A DNA stretch of 64,000 nucleotides from Ectobius pallidus (taxonomy: Eukaryota; Arthropoda; Insecta; Blattodea; Ectobiidae), in the NCBI GenBank assembly GCA_964059195.1, contig CAXKWD010000008.1, forward strand, positions 42,709,502 to 42,773,501. The letters are read 5' to 3'. Of this stretch, positions 34,516-45,366 are shown piece by piece. Under the pieces are notes generated by a model, which did no database searches, was not told the DNA's origin, and saw only the letters and a program-made list of their open reading frames with translations. The translations under genes were made by a program, and so were the position numbers. Position 1 is the first letter of the stretch; each line of letters opens with the position of its first letter.

Positions 34516-35750
34516 TGCGTTCCGAGCATTTTGGTTTCGAAAATCAACATTAGAATCAGCACGTAATATAACATTTCAGGAGAAATGTTAAGTATTTAAT
34601 ATTGTGAAGTCTCCTCTTTATATATTCGTTAGTCAAACATTACTGAAAGCACTTTATAAATATTCTCTTTGGAATAGTGTAGTGCTATGAACACACTCTT
34701 AAACACTATTTACCATTGGTTTTATGAGTGAATCGATGTCTGTATCGATATCTCGAAATTCTATTAATGTTTATAAAGTTTTCATGATGCTCTATAAAAC
34801 ATTAATCATACAACAATTTGTTAAACAGTATTTCTCAGTTTTCCAGATCTTTTGAATGATGAAGATGTTATACATACGCCGTATTTCAAGATAGAAGTCT
34901 AGAGAAGTTTCTACGCTACTTCGATCGAGAAACTGAAAGCGCTCTATGTATTCTAGAGGGGGTACGTAAGCTAACCAGTTTGACTCGTATTCACTTTTCA
35001 TCGAACTGTACTAAGGCAAGCACCTTAGCCTAATCCCAGTACCGCTATTTTGGTACCGAGACTTCGTGGTACTACTCTACTCAACGCAGATGATGTAGCA
35101 TACCAGAACGTCCAGACCTGGACCTAAAGGCGAAGAAGCCATCAGCTACAGCTTCCAGCAGCAACCTCAGCATGGCAGACTCATTGAACTGTATACTAAC
35201 TGGAATGACTGCTACCATTGTAGTGTCTCGCCCAAATGTGTGTCCTGTCTGTGTGACTATACTAAACACAAATCAACTCTGAACATACGATAAGCCAATA
35301 GAATGTTACGCAACGTGCGGCGTTGACTACTCAGCACTGTGCAGGTGTCTCTGTCTAACAAATACGAGAAGAAGGGAGATGCATGCCTACTCACTAAGAG
35401 GAACAAGCAAGATTGTTTTAAGGTATTTCATTATTTTTAAATAAGCCGTTTTCTCCTCAACGGAGCTTCGTACAGATATGGGATTTGGACAGTCGGCTTC
35501 CAAATAAATACAGCTTTCAAATGGTGATTTCAGAAAAGACCTATATATAATAGATCTTGAGCGCGCAAAGGAATAAGTGAAGTACATATCTTTAGCGAGG
35601 CAGCGCAGTCTGTTAACTGTACAACGCCGCAACAACCTCATTCGTTTTATCACTCGTCACGTGATTCTGGCTGCTCCGCCTCAGGTTCAGAGTTGTTCTC
35701 TGTTTACTCTACATAGAGTTACATTACTCTGTGTTGTTCTCTACATGGAA
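34516..35750. other. No recognisable gene
   Basis: Several 60-90 codon frames lack motifs. Nothing structural was seen. Confidence 0.5.
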
Positions 35751-37255
35751 GAAACCAAGCACCTGCACGCTAAATACCATTAAGTTAGTAGGACCTTCTT
35801 GATTTCAATGACATTTTAAAACAATGTTAGACCTTTTCATCCTTTTCATTGCAAAAAATAAATCAATAAATAGCCGAGAAAATAATTTAAATGTTTAATT
35901 TCCTCCTTTTCATTTTATATTTATCTACTGGTTGAAAAGAATTACCACGGTATCCCCGCAAATATCCAAACATCTACCACTTATAAAAATACACAAATAA
36001 ATACGTTAATTTATTTTTCATGTATATTCATATGAGAAACACGTTGTAATTAATTGCATAAACTTCTATCAGCCTACAAAGAATACAATAGGCCTAATTT
36101 TGAAAGCAGTAAGCTGCTATGTTGCAACAGGGAATATGTATAGGGGGAAAATTAAACATTTAAATAATTTGCTCGGTTATTTATTGATTTATTTTTTGCA
36201 ATGAAAAGGATGAACAGATCTTACATTTAAAAATAAGTGTGCGTGGAACGCCACGCGACAGAAGTGAAACTTATTTTATTTTTTGGATTTTTTCAATTTT
36301 GAATCATTGGATTTTTGGACTTTTTAATATTGGGTTTTTGAACTTTTTAAATTTTGGTACTTGGATTATTTTAATTTTTTTTAATTTCGGAACTTTGGAT
36401 TTTTTAATAATGGAGTTTTAAATTTTAGATTTTAAATTTTGAAATTTTTTAATTTTTAATTCCGGTTTTTTAAATTTTGGATTTTTTAATATTGGATTTT
36501 TAAATTATGAATTTTTAAAGAATGGATTTTTTAAATCTTGGTTTTTTGGATTTTTAAAATTTTGGATTATAAATTTTTTAAATTTTGGATTTTGATTTTT
36601 AAATTTTTTATGTTTGGATTTTTAAATTTTGAATTTATTATTTTTTAAATTTTGGATTTTTTATTTTTTTAAATTTTGGATATTTGGATTTTTAAATTTT
36701 GGATTTATTATTTTTTTAATTTTCAATTTTTTAAATTTTGGATCTTTAATTTTTTAAGTTTTGGATGTTTGGATTTTTAAATTTTGGATATATTATTTTT
36801 TAAATTTTGGATTTTTTGCTTTTTAAATTTTGGACCTTTGATTTTTTAAATTTTGGATGTTTTTTTTTAAATTTTGGATTTTTGAATTTTTTATTTTGGA
36901 ATCTCTGATTTTCTAATTTTGGATTTTTTTTTAATTTTGGATATTTGAATTTTTAAATTTTGGATTTTTAATTTTTTAATTTTGGATTTTTAGATTTTTA
37001 AAATTTTGGATTTTCAATGTTTTAATTTTTAATTTTTTTGTTCTTTAAATTTTGGATAAGCCTAATCATTGAGTTGATTGTTTTCTGTGCAGTCCGTTCC
37101 GTTACACCCTACTAATTTCGTGACAATTTTGAGCGTAACGCAAGCTCTCGATTTACTCCTACCGCGGCTAAAGAAGTTTCACTTCATAAAAAGCCAATGA
37201 AATCGAGAAGATCCTACTAACTTAATGGTCTTTAGCGTGCAGGCGCTTGGTTTGT
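35751..37255. mobile_element. Nested inverted-repeat structure around a T-rich core, copy 2
   Basis: An outer inverted repeat of about 64 bp (AACCAAGCACCTGCACGCTAA at 35753, inverted near 37230) encloses a foldback of ~95-bp arms (35806-35902 against 36140-36235, sharing CCTTTTCATTGCAAAAAATA) and a degenerate GGATTTTTAAATTTT array (36260-37060). The array with its right block is shared with 28655-29866. No transposase. Exact TSDs not found. Confidence 0.65.
36260..37060 (+). repeat. Degenerate T-rich array (TTTTGGATTTTTAAA words)
   Basis: About 800 bp almost wholly composed of variants of a 12-18-bp word. Strand asymmetry is strong, T on plus. The same kind of array lies at 28700-29420. Confidence 0.85.
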
Positions 37256-37409
37256 ACTAGTGATGGGAACCATTCGAATGAATTCATTCGAATTATTCGA
37301 TTGTTAAAATCATTGGAAATGTTCGAGATGTTAAAAAATCATTCGAATGATTTTGCTCTGCTCCAGACTAGGGTTAGAGCAGTAGTATGGTTTTGTTCAT
37401 GACGTCACG

Positions 37410-37535
37410 GAGGAGCGGAGGAGCAGCTGACCACTGTCCACTCGGAGGAGCAGCTGACCACTGTCCACTCGGAGGAGCGGAGGAGCAGCTGACCACTGAC
37501 CACTGACCACTGACTACTGACCACTGCCCTTTGGC
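37410..37535. repeat. GAGGAGCAGCTGACCACTG minisatellite
   Basis: Units of GGAGGAGCAGCTGACCACTG with TCCACTCC spacers, running into (CCACTGA)n. The minus-strand SGQWSVV frame over it is a repeat artefact. Confidence 0.85.
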
Positions 37536-37840
37536 CACCTGGGTGCTTGCATCCTTATTGATCATAGCTCTTTTGACAATCTGGGTGCGAGCGCCCTTTG
37601 CGCCACCTGTGTAGAACAACGGCCTAAGTGATCGGCTCGTTATTGGTAATATTGGGAGTATTGGTAATTATTTGTGATATTATAATATTTGTGGGCTTGC
37701 ACCCTTATTGATCATAGCTCTTTTGTCCATCTGGGTGCTAGCGACCTTTGCGCCACCTGTGTAGAACAACGGCCTAAGTGTTCGGCTCGTTATTGGTAAT
37801 ATTGGGAGTATCGGCAATTATTTGTGAGTTTGTAATATTT
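37536..37840 (+). repeat. ~147-bp tandem duplication at the Polinton left flank
   Basis: Two copies (from about 37540 and 37687) share TTATTGATCATAGCTCTTTTG, GCGCCACCTGTGTAGAACAA and TTATTGGTAATATTGGGAGT with few changes. This may be part of the Polinton terminal repeat; no inverted partner is left in the window to prove it. Confidence 0.75.
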
Positions 37841-38226
37841 GCATATGTTAGCATGGTTCCAGATGCTGTCTGCAGCCTCGCGTGGCAGCCGCGCGTGTAC
37901 GAGAATAACCGGCTTACCGCGCGTGGGGGGTCATGCACTGCACACATGCAGTCTCGCGTGGCAGAGTCTCATCTCTGCATCTCAAAATATCCCAGCTTAG
38001 CGCGCGTGGGGTCCCAGCGTGCACGTTGTACTCTAGCGTGTGTAAATGTTGTAGCACATGTGATATAATATTATTGCAGGCTTGCGTATCTTAGCTAGAG
38101 TACAGATGGGATGCAGCCACGCGTACGAAAATAACCCAGCTTACCGCAGCATGTGGCCCCGCTTGTATGCCGACACCGTACCTACGCGTGGTGACCGTTA
38201 TAAGCGTAGTCCCTAGCGTGAGCCGA

Positions 38227-38266
38227 TATAAATACATAACCCGCGGACGATTTGTATCATTCAGCC
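38227..38266 (+). promoter_or_regulatory. Core promoter of the zinc-finger/PolB gene
   Basis: The TATA box TATAAATA at 38227 is followed 32 bp later by a TCATTCAG initiator-like motif (38257-38264). The ATG lies at 38280, giving a leader of about 20 nt. The block is duplicated as an orphan at 7261. Confidence 0.65.
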
Positions 38267-38684
38267 GTTAGAAGCCGAGATGGAAGCTACTACTTCATTT
38301 TTCAAGTGCGAGGAGTGCGCTTCAGCATTTAAACATCGACGCAATCTGAACCGGCATATTAACCAACACCATGTTAAATCGGAGTATAAGTGCGACACCT
38401 GCAGTGTATTATTCACGCGCAAGGACAACTTAACAAGGCATATCCGTGAAAAACATTCCGGCGTGACCTTTACTTGCGACATCTGCTTTGTCAACTTTAA
38501 CTCGTTACAGCGAATGAATGAACACCGGGAGAAATTTCATCACCCAGCTACGAGGGATGCAGCCAGGCGCGAGGCAGTGTACCACCAGGCAGCTCACCTC
38601 TATTTCCCTGCTGTAGCCGAGACTTCAGGAATCGGAGCAGAGACTTCAAGGATTCCTGCGCGCAGTGATGGAGCCCGATTAGAG

Positions 38685-38847
38685 GTACGTTTTTTAATTT
38701 CTTTATCACATATATCATATTTTTATTATTATTTTTTATTTTTTATTTATTATTATTATTATTATTAATATTATTATTTGTTTTTTCAAAATGTAAAATA
38801 TATATGCCTATGGTGTTGTAACATACGTTCTCATTTTATATTTATAG
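38685..38847 (+). other. Intron 1 of the PolB gene, with (ATT)n
   Basis: GTACGT...TTTATATTTATAG, 163 bp. It contains an ATT-rich expansion near 38722-38780. The same donor and acceptor contexts recur in intron 2. Confidence 0.75.
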
Positions 38848-38985
38848 ATCAGAGCGGGGAATGGCACATCCGCATTGAACGCCTCCAGGCATGAAGGTCA
38901 ACAGGGACCTGCTGAAGCCGGGGCCTCATCGGGGATCGAAGCCGGTACCTCCAGGATTCCTGGTGGACAGCGTGCCCGATTAGAG

Positions 38986-39081
38986 GTACGTTTAATACAT
39001 TGCTCGTTTTTAAAAACATTTATGTCATTACACATTTCATCGTAAACGTGTGTAACACATGTTCTTATTTTATTTTTATAG
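38986..39081 (+). other. Intron 2 of the PolB gene
   Basis: GTACGTTTAA...TATTTTTATAG, 96 bp. The flanking exon ends (GCCCGATTAGAG before, TCGGAGCGGGGAATGGCA after) duplicate those of intron 1. Confidence 0.75.
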
Positions 39082-42000
39082 GTCGGAGCGGGGAATGGCA
39101 ACGCGAGACATGATGCAGGCAGCGAGTCTTCACAACAACAAAGTGAGTTTTTCATGCTCGAGTCTGCTTTCAAGTCTCGAATAGCCACTTACGCCGTAAC
39201 AGATATTCCCTCAGGCGACATGGAGACGATTCTTGCATCATTCCATCAAAAAATTGTTCACATTCTAACTTCGGCTTTGTTAAAATTTACCTCCAAAAAA
39301 TTTAATATTTTTGTAGAATCAGATTTTGATAATTTAGATGGTCAGTCGGCATTGTATAATTTTAAAACCAGAAACCAAATTTTGTACAGAACATCTAACA
39401 TCCATGAAGCCGTATCCAACCACATCGCGAAATTGTTAAAGGAGCAAGAGGAGCATAGTACGCGTGGCTCTGGATGGTGTTACAAAAAATAGTTTAAAAT
39501 TGAAGTGCGCATCAATGATCATGTCCCATTTGCGGGGCGTGGTCATATGATTCTGCCTGTAGAATTCCGTCACCTACACTCCCTCATCAACATTCAGAAC
39601 GAAGATGATTTTTGTTTTAAATACTGTGTTTTGTCTAAATTTATAGATTCTGGCAAGGATTTGTGGACAAGTTACCTCAACAAACCCGAATTGGGTGAGA
39701 AGTACGATTGGAGCTGTGTAAAATTCCCCGTTTCATTACACGATATCGACAAGTTTTCTAAAAGGAATAATATTTCTATTAATGTTTTTGGCCTAGAGGA
39801 AAAACGTGATGGGAAGAATATTTCGCACTACGTGTTTCCTATCAAAATTGTGGAAAATCAACTCGCGGACCATAGAGACCTTTTGTATGTTTGCAATGAG
39901 CAAAATTCTCATTATATAGTCATTCCCGATTTCGACGCATTCAATAGACCTTTTGTCACAGCTAACCATCTTCAAGTCAGAGTGTGCAAACGATGTTTTA
40001 CGCACTTCCAGTCGTACGAGGGTAAATCTGCAGATGAGAGATTGGCTAAACATCTAGTGTTATGCAATTCTTTCACTCCTGTCAGATGCGAGATTCCAAA
40101 GAACCCCGAAGTTTGCTTTAATAAGCACGAATATTCGCAGAAAATTAGGTTTGTTATCTATGCGGATTTCGAATGCCTATTGGAGCCGATTTCGGGGTGC
40201 TTAAACGAACCCGCTAAATCTTGGTCCACACCTTATCAGAAACATACTCCGTATAGTTTTTCTTATTTTATCAAAGATGCGGAGGGTACGTTTTCACAGT
40301 TACGGTTGTTTAGAGGGAAAGACTGCAGCGGGGAGTTTATGCGATCGCTTGTAGCTGATGTAAAAGTCATCGATCGAGTGTTACATAGCATAAACAAACC
40401 TATGATCCCTCTAACGCCGGATGAAAACAAACTGTATATGAACAGCACCATCTGCCACATTTGTAAGCATGGTAATTTCACCGAAGTGAACTATAAAGTC
40501 AGGGACCACTGTCATGTTAGCGGGCGATTCAGAGGGGCCGCTCACAGGAATTGTAATCTAAATTACAGAAATCAGACATTCGTCTCTGTCGTGTTGCATA
40601 ACCTCTCCAATTACGATGCTCATTTCATTGTAAAAGAACTTGGTTTTGATGAAAATAGGATCAATGTCATTTGCAATACTCAGGAGAAGTATGTATCGTT
40701 TTCTAAATTTATTCCCTCATATTTGAAGCGGGGAGGTATGGAACTTAGATTTATCGACTCTTTCCGATACATGGCCAGTAGCTTGGAGAAGCTAGCGGAC
40801 AATCTACCCAAGCAGAAATTTATAGAAACCAGAAATTCGTTTGGTGACAAAACCGATTTGGTATGTCGAAAGGGGGTCTTCCCCTACGACTATGTGTCAT
40901 CCTACGAAGTTCTTGATGAGACAAAATTACCGCCTAAAGAGGCGTTTTACAACAAGCTTAGCAATGCGGGTGTCTCAGATCGAGACTACTCTCATGCTGT
41001 TAATGTCTAGAATTCGTTTTCGGTCAAGTCTTTAGGGGAATATTCAGACTTATATTTGAAATCTGATGTCTTGATCTTAACAGACGTTTTTGAGAATTTT
41101 AGGCAAATGTGTCACGATGCCTATGGGTTAGATTGTCTCTACTATTCGACTGCTCCTGGATTCGCTTATGCATCCATGTTAAAGTTCACAGAGGTAAAAT
41201 TACAGATATTGACCGATATGGACATAATTCAATTGTTTGAACGCGGGATAAGAGGTGGAATTTGTCAGTGTGTAACGAGACACGCTGTGGCAAATATCCC
41301 TTGTTCCGTCGACTACGATGCCTCAAAGTCGAGCTCTCACCTTTACTACGTCGACGCCAATAACCTTTATGGTTACGCCATGTCTCAAGCGTTGCCTACT
41401 GGTAATTTTCGTTGGCTCGAGAAAGATGAGATAGCGTCCTTTGACGTCATGTCCATACCGAGCAATTCTAAATTGGGATATGTCCTTGAGGTAGACATTG
41501 AGTATCCAGATCACCTCCACGACGCTCATACTGATCTGCCCTTTTGTGCAGAAATGAAGTGTCCTCCGGGTAGTAAAAACAAAAAGCTTTTGACAACTCT
41601 TGAAACTAAACAAAATTATGTCATTCACTATTCTGTGCTTATACAAGCATTACAACACGGACTGAGGTTATCGAAGATCCATAGAATTATTGAATTTCAC
41701 CAAAGCTGCTGGTTGAAACCTTACATTGACTTTAATACGGCCAAGCGTAGGGCTGCAGCCAACAACTTTGAAAAAGACTTTTTTAAACTGATGAACAACG
41801 CCGTTTTTGGCAAGACAATGGAAAATGTACGGAAAAGGATGAACTTTAGGCTTGTTTCAGATCAAAATTTAATGAGAAAGCTAGTGGCTAAGTCGAACTT
41901 TTTAGATAGAACCATATTCAGCGAGAATTTGGTCGGCGTCCATCTTGCTAAAACTAGCTTGGTGTTTGACAAAGCAATCTATGTCGGTATGTCTATATTA

Positions 42001-42609
42001 GAATTATCCAAAGTCAGAATGTATGACTTTCACTATGATACCATGAAACATTTTTACGAAGACTGTTTGAAATTATGTTACATGGACACTGATAGTTTCG
42101 TCTATAAGATCGAAACGGATGACCTCTTCCGTGACATGATGCATTTCCGAGATGAGCTGGATACTAGCGTCTACCCACCCGAACTTCCCTTGTATTCCCC
42201 CCAAAACAAGGCGGTGGTCGGTAAATTCAAGGATGAAGGTGCTGGTCGTACTATAAGTGAATTTGTAGGCCTGCGAGCAAAGATGTACGCTATAAAATTT
42301 AATCATATGACCATAAATAAATTGAAAGGCATTAGGAAAAATGTTATTGACAAAGATGTCAACTTTGAAGATTATGTTGGCTGTCTTCAGAGCGGATAAT
42401 CAACATTCTCGGTAAATAGATCCATCAGATCGTTTAAACGTAACGTGTTTTCGATTGCTGTGAATAAAGTCACTTTATCTAGCAACGATGACAAGCGTTA
42501 CATTTTACCCAACGGCGTAGATACTCTTGCTCACGGGCATTACAAAATCAGGGATGCTGATGTTGATGAGGGACCCCAGCTAAAAGATGTAAAGTGTAAA
42601 AATGTATAT

Positions 42610-42800
42610 AGTGTCAGAGTCTTGTATGTAAATAAAAATGTATTATGCTATGTATCCTGTGTATTATGCTTTGTGTCTTGTGTATGTAAATAAAAATGTA
42701 TTATGCTATGTATCCTGTGTATTATGCTTTGTGTCTTGTGTATGTAGTGTATAATGCTTTGTGTCATGTGTATGTTGAGTGGGTGTATGTATTATGCTGT
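42610..42800 (+). repeat. 58-bp minisatellite with AATAAA motifs between convergent genes
   Basis: Units GTAAATAAAAATGTATTATGC...TGTCTTGTGTAT at 42629 and 42687, plus a partial third. Each holds AATAAA, so the block may supply PolB polyadenylation signals; another AATAAA lies at 42837. Copy 2 is at 49836-50026. Confidence 0.75.
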
Positions 42801-42908
42801 GTGTTGTGAGGGCTTTGTCAAAGGCAAAGGAATGGAAATAAAAAACACATGACTATACTTGAGTCTTTAATGAAGTAAAAAATACAAGTGTTCATTCCTC
42901 ATCCTGTA

Positions 42909-43826
42909 TCACGCATCTGCAATGTTATGTTTATGAATCCATGAATTCTTGGACGCAGGAAAACCCATCCATTTCACCAAAATCATATCTCCTTTACGAC
43001 GTAGCACCTTTTCAATTAAATAAGTGTCTGGAAACTTTGTTTTCTGGAGTTCTTCAGCATAAAAAGCACCTTCTATGTTGTTGCCATCCAAATCCTGTAG
43101 CAGATAAGTAGGTGGAGATGTGGCTTGGATTCCATGCACCTTGAAAATCTCCGTAGTCCACGATGGTAAGTATCCTTTTTTAAACATTTTCCTATGTTTT
43201 GAAACTCTTACAAAGTCGCCTTTAGCAAACTTTGGCTTCATATATGGCTCCTTGTACCGATACACAGTTTTCAGCAGGCTATCGTCCTTGACTTGGTTAG
43301 GCTTCATCTTAATGGTGGTGTGAAACCTATCGTTGTATTTCCTAATGAGTTCTTGCAGCATGTCGATCCACTTATAACTCCCCCTGGCAGAAAATTCACG
43401 GTACATGGTTGTTTTAAGAGTTCTTATGAAACGTTCAGCAATGCAAGCCTTAACGTTGGAGTATGTAGAATAATGGTTGATGCCGTATTTCAGCATTAAG
43501 GCTTTAAAATTAGCGTTATAATACTCCTTCCCTATGTCGGTCTGAAGGTTTGTAGGCGGTGTTTTAACAGATTGAAGTATATCATTCATGGCTGCGGTAA
43601 CAGTTTTTCTAGTTTTGTTCTTCAAAGCCCTTGCGTACGCAAACTTGGAATACGCATTTATACAGACTAAAATGTACTTAAAGCCTCTATTTTTCTTATG
43701 ATACGGGATCATTTCAATCAGATCGCTCTGCCACAAATCATTTAAACCTTTCATTGTCACGTGACGCCTTGGATAATTTATTCGAGCAGGTTTATGAAGC
43801 TCGTAAGCAATTTCGCGTTTGCTCAT
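42909..43826 (-). CDS. int: Polinton integrase with chromodomain, copy 1
   Basis: 305 aa, retroviral-type (rve) integrase. The catalytic triad is visible: D35 (WQSDLIEM), D97 (LQTDIGKEY) and E131 (ACIAERFIRTLK). A C-terminal chromodomain (about 262-303; YLIEKVLRRKGDMILVKWMG) may direct insertion to modified chromatin. It lacks an obvious N-terminal HHCC finger in this frame. Its ATG overlaps the TGA of the upstream accessory gene as ATGA (43826-43823), suggesting coupled translation from one leftward transcript. It is intact in both copies. It inserts the element with 6-bp duplications in known Polintons. Confidence 0.93.
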   Translation of the reverse strand: MSKREIAYELHKPARINYPRRHVTMKGLNDLWQSDLIEMIPYHKKNRGFKYILVCINAYSKFAYARALKNKTRKTVTAAMNDILQSVKTPPTNLQTDIGKEYYNANFKALMLKYGINHYSTYSNVKACIAERFIRTLKTTMYREFSARGSYKWIDMLQELIRKYNDRFHTTIKMKPNQVKDDSLLKTVYRYKEPYMKPKFAKGDFVRVSKHRKMFKKGYLPSWTTEIFKVHGIQATSPPTYLLQDLDGNNIEGAFYAEELQKTKFPDTYLIEKVLRRKGDMILVKWMGFPASKNSWIHKHNIADA

Positions 43827-44698
43827 TGTATCACACCACTTTCTCTTAACTCTGTTATAATCTCTAATATTTCGTTGTTATGCGAGTGATTCCCAGCCTC
43901 AGATGATGCTACCAACAAACGCAGTCTATGAACCAGTTCATTCGGGTCGTCCCAGTATTTATAGTCTATTTTGCGATTCGTATGCAAGTCCTTCCACAGG
44001 CCTTTTCCCCTGACTGGTTTTTTAGTCTTGAGATCACCGTCTACCTCGACCTCCTCATCCTCAGGAAATAACCGCCTAATGACGTTTTTAAATTTCTGGC
44101 TGTTTGAGACTCGTATCTCTTCGTTATCATCATAGCCGACTTTATGAGCGCTAGACCTCTCCAATATTTCCTTATAGGTCTCCAAGTCGTTATCGCTGTA
44201 CAACTTAGGGTCGGGTATGCTTTTGGTAAGCAACTCCATTAATCCGCGGCGGGAATGGTATTTCTTATTGCCGACATATATGGTATCGTTTCTTATCGAC
44301 AGAGGGAGTGCCCCGATCGAGAAAGTTTGTCTGGCTGGATGCCATTTTATACCGTATATGGTGTCCACGTTTCTAGGCCTCAATTGAACTAGTTTCTGAA
44401 TATAACCCCCAGACACACGACCATATACGCTTTCCAACATAGACTTGTAGTGTTTTACAGGGGTCTGCTCCATATAGGGTTCAGGCTCGTATTTCTTTAC
44501 ATCTTGCTTTGATTTGTCTTTACTCAGAGTGACGAGCTGTTCCAAAGGTTGCGTTATAGGTTGTACAATGTCTGAAAACTCATGTTTCGACTGAAGATCG
44601 GCTTTTCTTAATGATAAATATTTTGTTCGTATAGAATTAGTATGTTTTTCAATTTCCTCCTTAATTCTCCTCTGGTCATCACTCATTGACGGATTCAT
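43823..44698 (-). CDS. Polinton accessory protein (probably DUF8207 type), copy 1
   Basis: 291 aa. It starts with a basic helix-rich N-terminus, then VYGRVSGGYIQKLVQL, a beta-rich block (IYGIKWHPARQTFSIG, NDTIYVGNKKYHSRRGLMEL), a TYKEILERSSAHK segment, an acidic stretch and a conserved KDLHTNRKIDYKYWDD end. I recognise it as the Polinton-associated protein often annotated DUF8207; its function is not established and may be structural or DNA-associated. It starts inside the end of the 228-residue gene (20-nt overlap) and ends in the integrase start. It is homologous to the BED-fused protein at 9448-10581. Confidence 0.85.
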   Translation of the reverse strand: MNPSMSDDQRRIKEEIEKHTNSIRTKYLSLRKADLQSKHEFSDIVQPITQPLEQLVTLSKDKSKQDVKKYEPEPYMEQTPVKHYKSMLESVYGRVSGGYIQKLVQLRPRNVDTIYGIKWHPARQTFSIGALPLSIRNDTIYVGNKKYHSRRGLMELLTKSIPDPKLYSDNDLETYKEILERSSAHKVGYDDNEEIRVSNSQKFKNVIRRLFPEDEEVEVDGDLKTKKPVRGKGLWKDLHTNRKIDYKYWDDPNELVHRLRLLVASSEAGNHSHNNEILEIITELRESGVIQ

Positions 44699-45365
44699 TT
44701 CGAGTGTTGTCTATTTTTGTGATTTCACGCGTTTTATAGGCGTATTCGATCGTAATGGGGACCTCACGCGAGAAAGTGCCCGTCTTAAACAATAACACAT
44801 CGCCTCTCGAGACATGGATAGGTTGATTAATGTCAACAGCTGTTCCATTTAACGTTGTACTCAGTTCGCCTGAATCGTCCATGTCAACAACCGTGATTCT
44901 TCCATCATAAATTAATTTTAGACGAGTGCCACTGTAGAGTTGAAAAAAACTGGATTGTCACATTTTCTGCATAGCCCCAGCTGTTCTTTGCATGAGGTAT
45001 TTTAAAGCAGTAACATCTTCTCTGAGCTGCGACTGATGTTGGATGAGCAGGTTTATCATATCTTTAAAATTATTCAGCACTTGGGCCGTGGTTTTAAACA
45101 ATTCAAAGTTTCTAGAATCAATATTACCATCACTTTTGTGAAAATCTTTCTTCGCCAGATCCTTGTCCACGTACTCCTTCGTCGCGGCATTGTGGTTCTC
45201 TGTGGGATGGCCAACGTAGCGTATTCGTTTACCTTTGACCGAGTAATTGCCTACTGCGTCTCGAGGCAGTGCTATTTTATCGATGTATCGCGCAATTAAC
45301 GGCGATCCAAATCTGTCAACGCCCATAGCCCCTCTGCATGCGCGTATGAGTCCTCTATCATCCAT
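44679..45365 (-). pseudogene. Copy 1 of the 228-residue Polinton protein, split by a premature stop
   Basis: Same reading frame as the intact copy at 51905-52591, but plus-strand T at 44958 (C in copy 2) makes a TGA at 44960-44958 after 135 residues. The downstream part remains open (44679-44882 from an internal ATG). This is one of only two differences seen between the copies. Confidence 0.92.
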
Positions 45366-45366
45366 T

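Larger units (their letters stand above)
38280..42693 (+). pseudogene. polB: Spliced C2H2 zinc finger - protein-primed DNA polymerase B gene, broken by three stops
   Basis: Exons 38280-38684, 38848-38985 and 39082-42693, all phase 0, with GTACGT donors and T-rich/TATAG acceptors. Exon 1 gives three C2H2 fingers (C10/C13/H26/H30; C38/C41/H54/H59; C66/C69/H82/H87). Exon 3 gives the Polinton PolB N-terminal region, the exonuclease motif YADFECL (40159), a CxxC...DHCH...CN zinc/endonuclease-VII-like insert (40447-40570), motif A DANNLYGYAM (41353), motif B with NNAVFGKT (about 41790) and motif C YMDTDS (42079). Such polymerases copy the element from a protein primer. In-frame stops at 39490-39492 (TAG), 41008-41010 (TAG) and 42397-42399 (TAA) interrupt an otherwise continuous frame. 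The true C-terminus is uncertain beyond about 42600. Confidence 0.85.

Noticed and set aside
37374..37619. SGQWSVV repeat open frame (minus)
   Set aside because: Translation of a minisatellite; no start context or domain.
39793..40053. Minus-strand frames opposite PolB, ATPase and penton genes
   Set aside because: Shadow frames of the recognised genes; no motifs of their own.
39490..42399. Recoded stop codons in PolB (alternative code)
   Set aside because: Both TAG and TAA occur, while neighbouring Polinton genes end normally with these codons; point decay is simpler.
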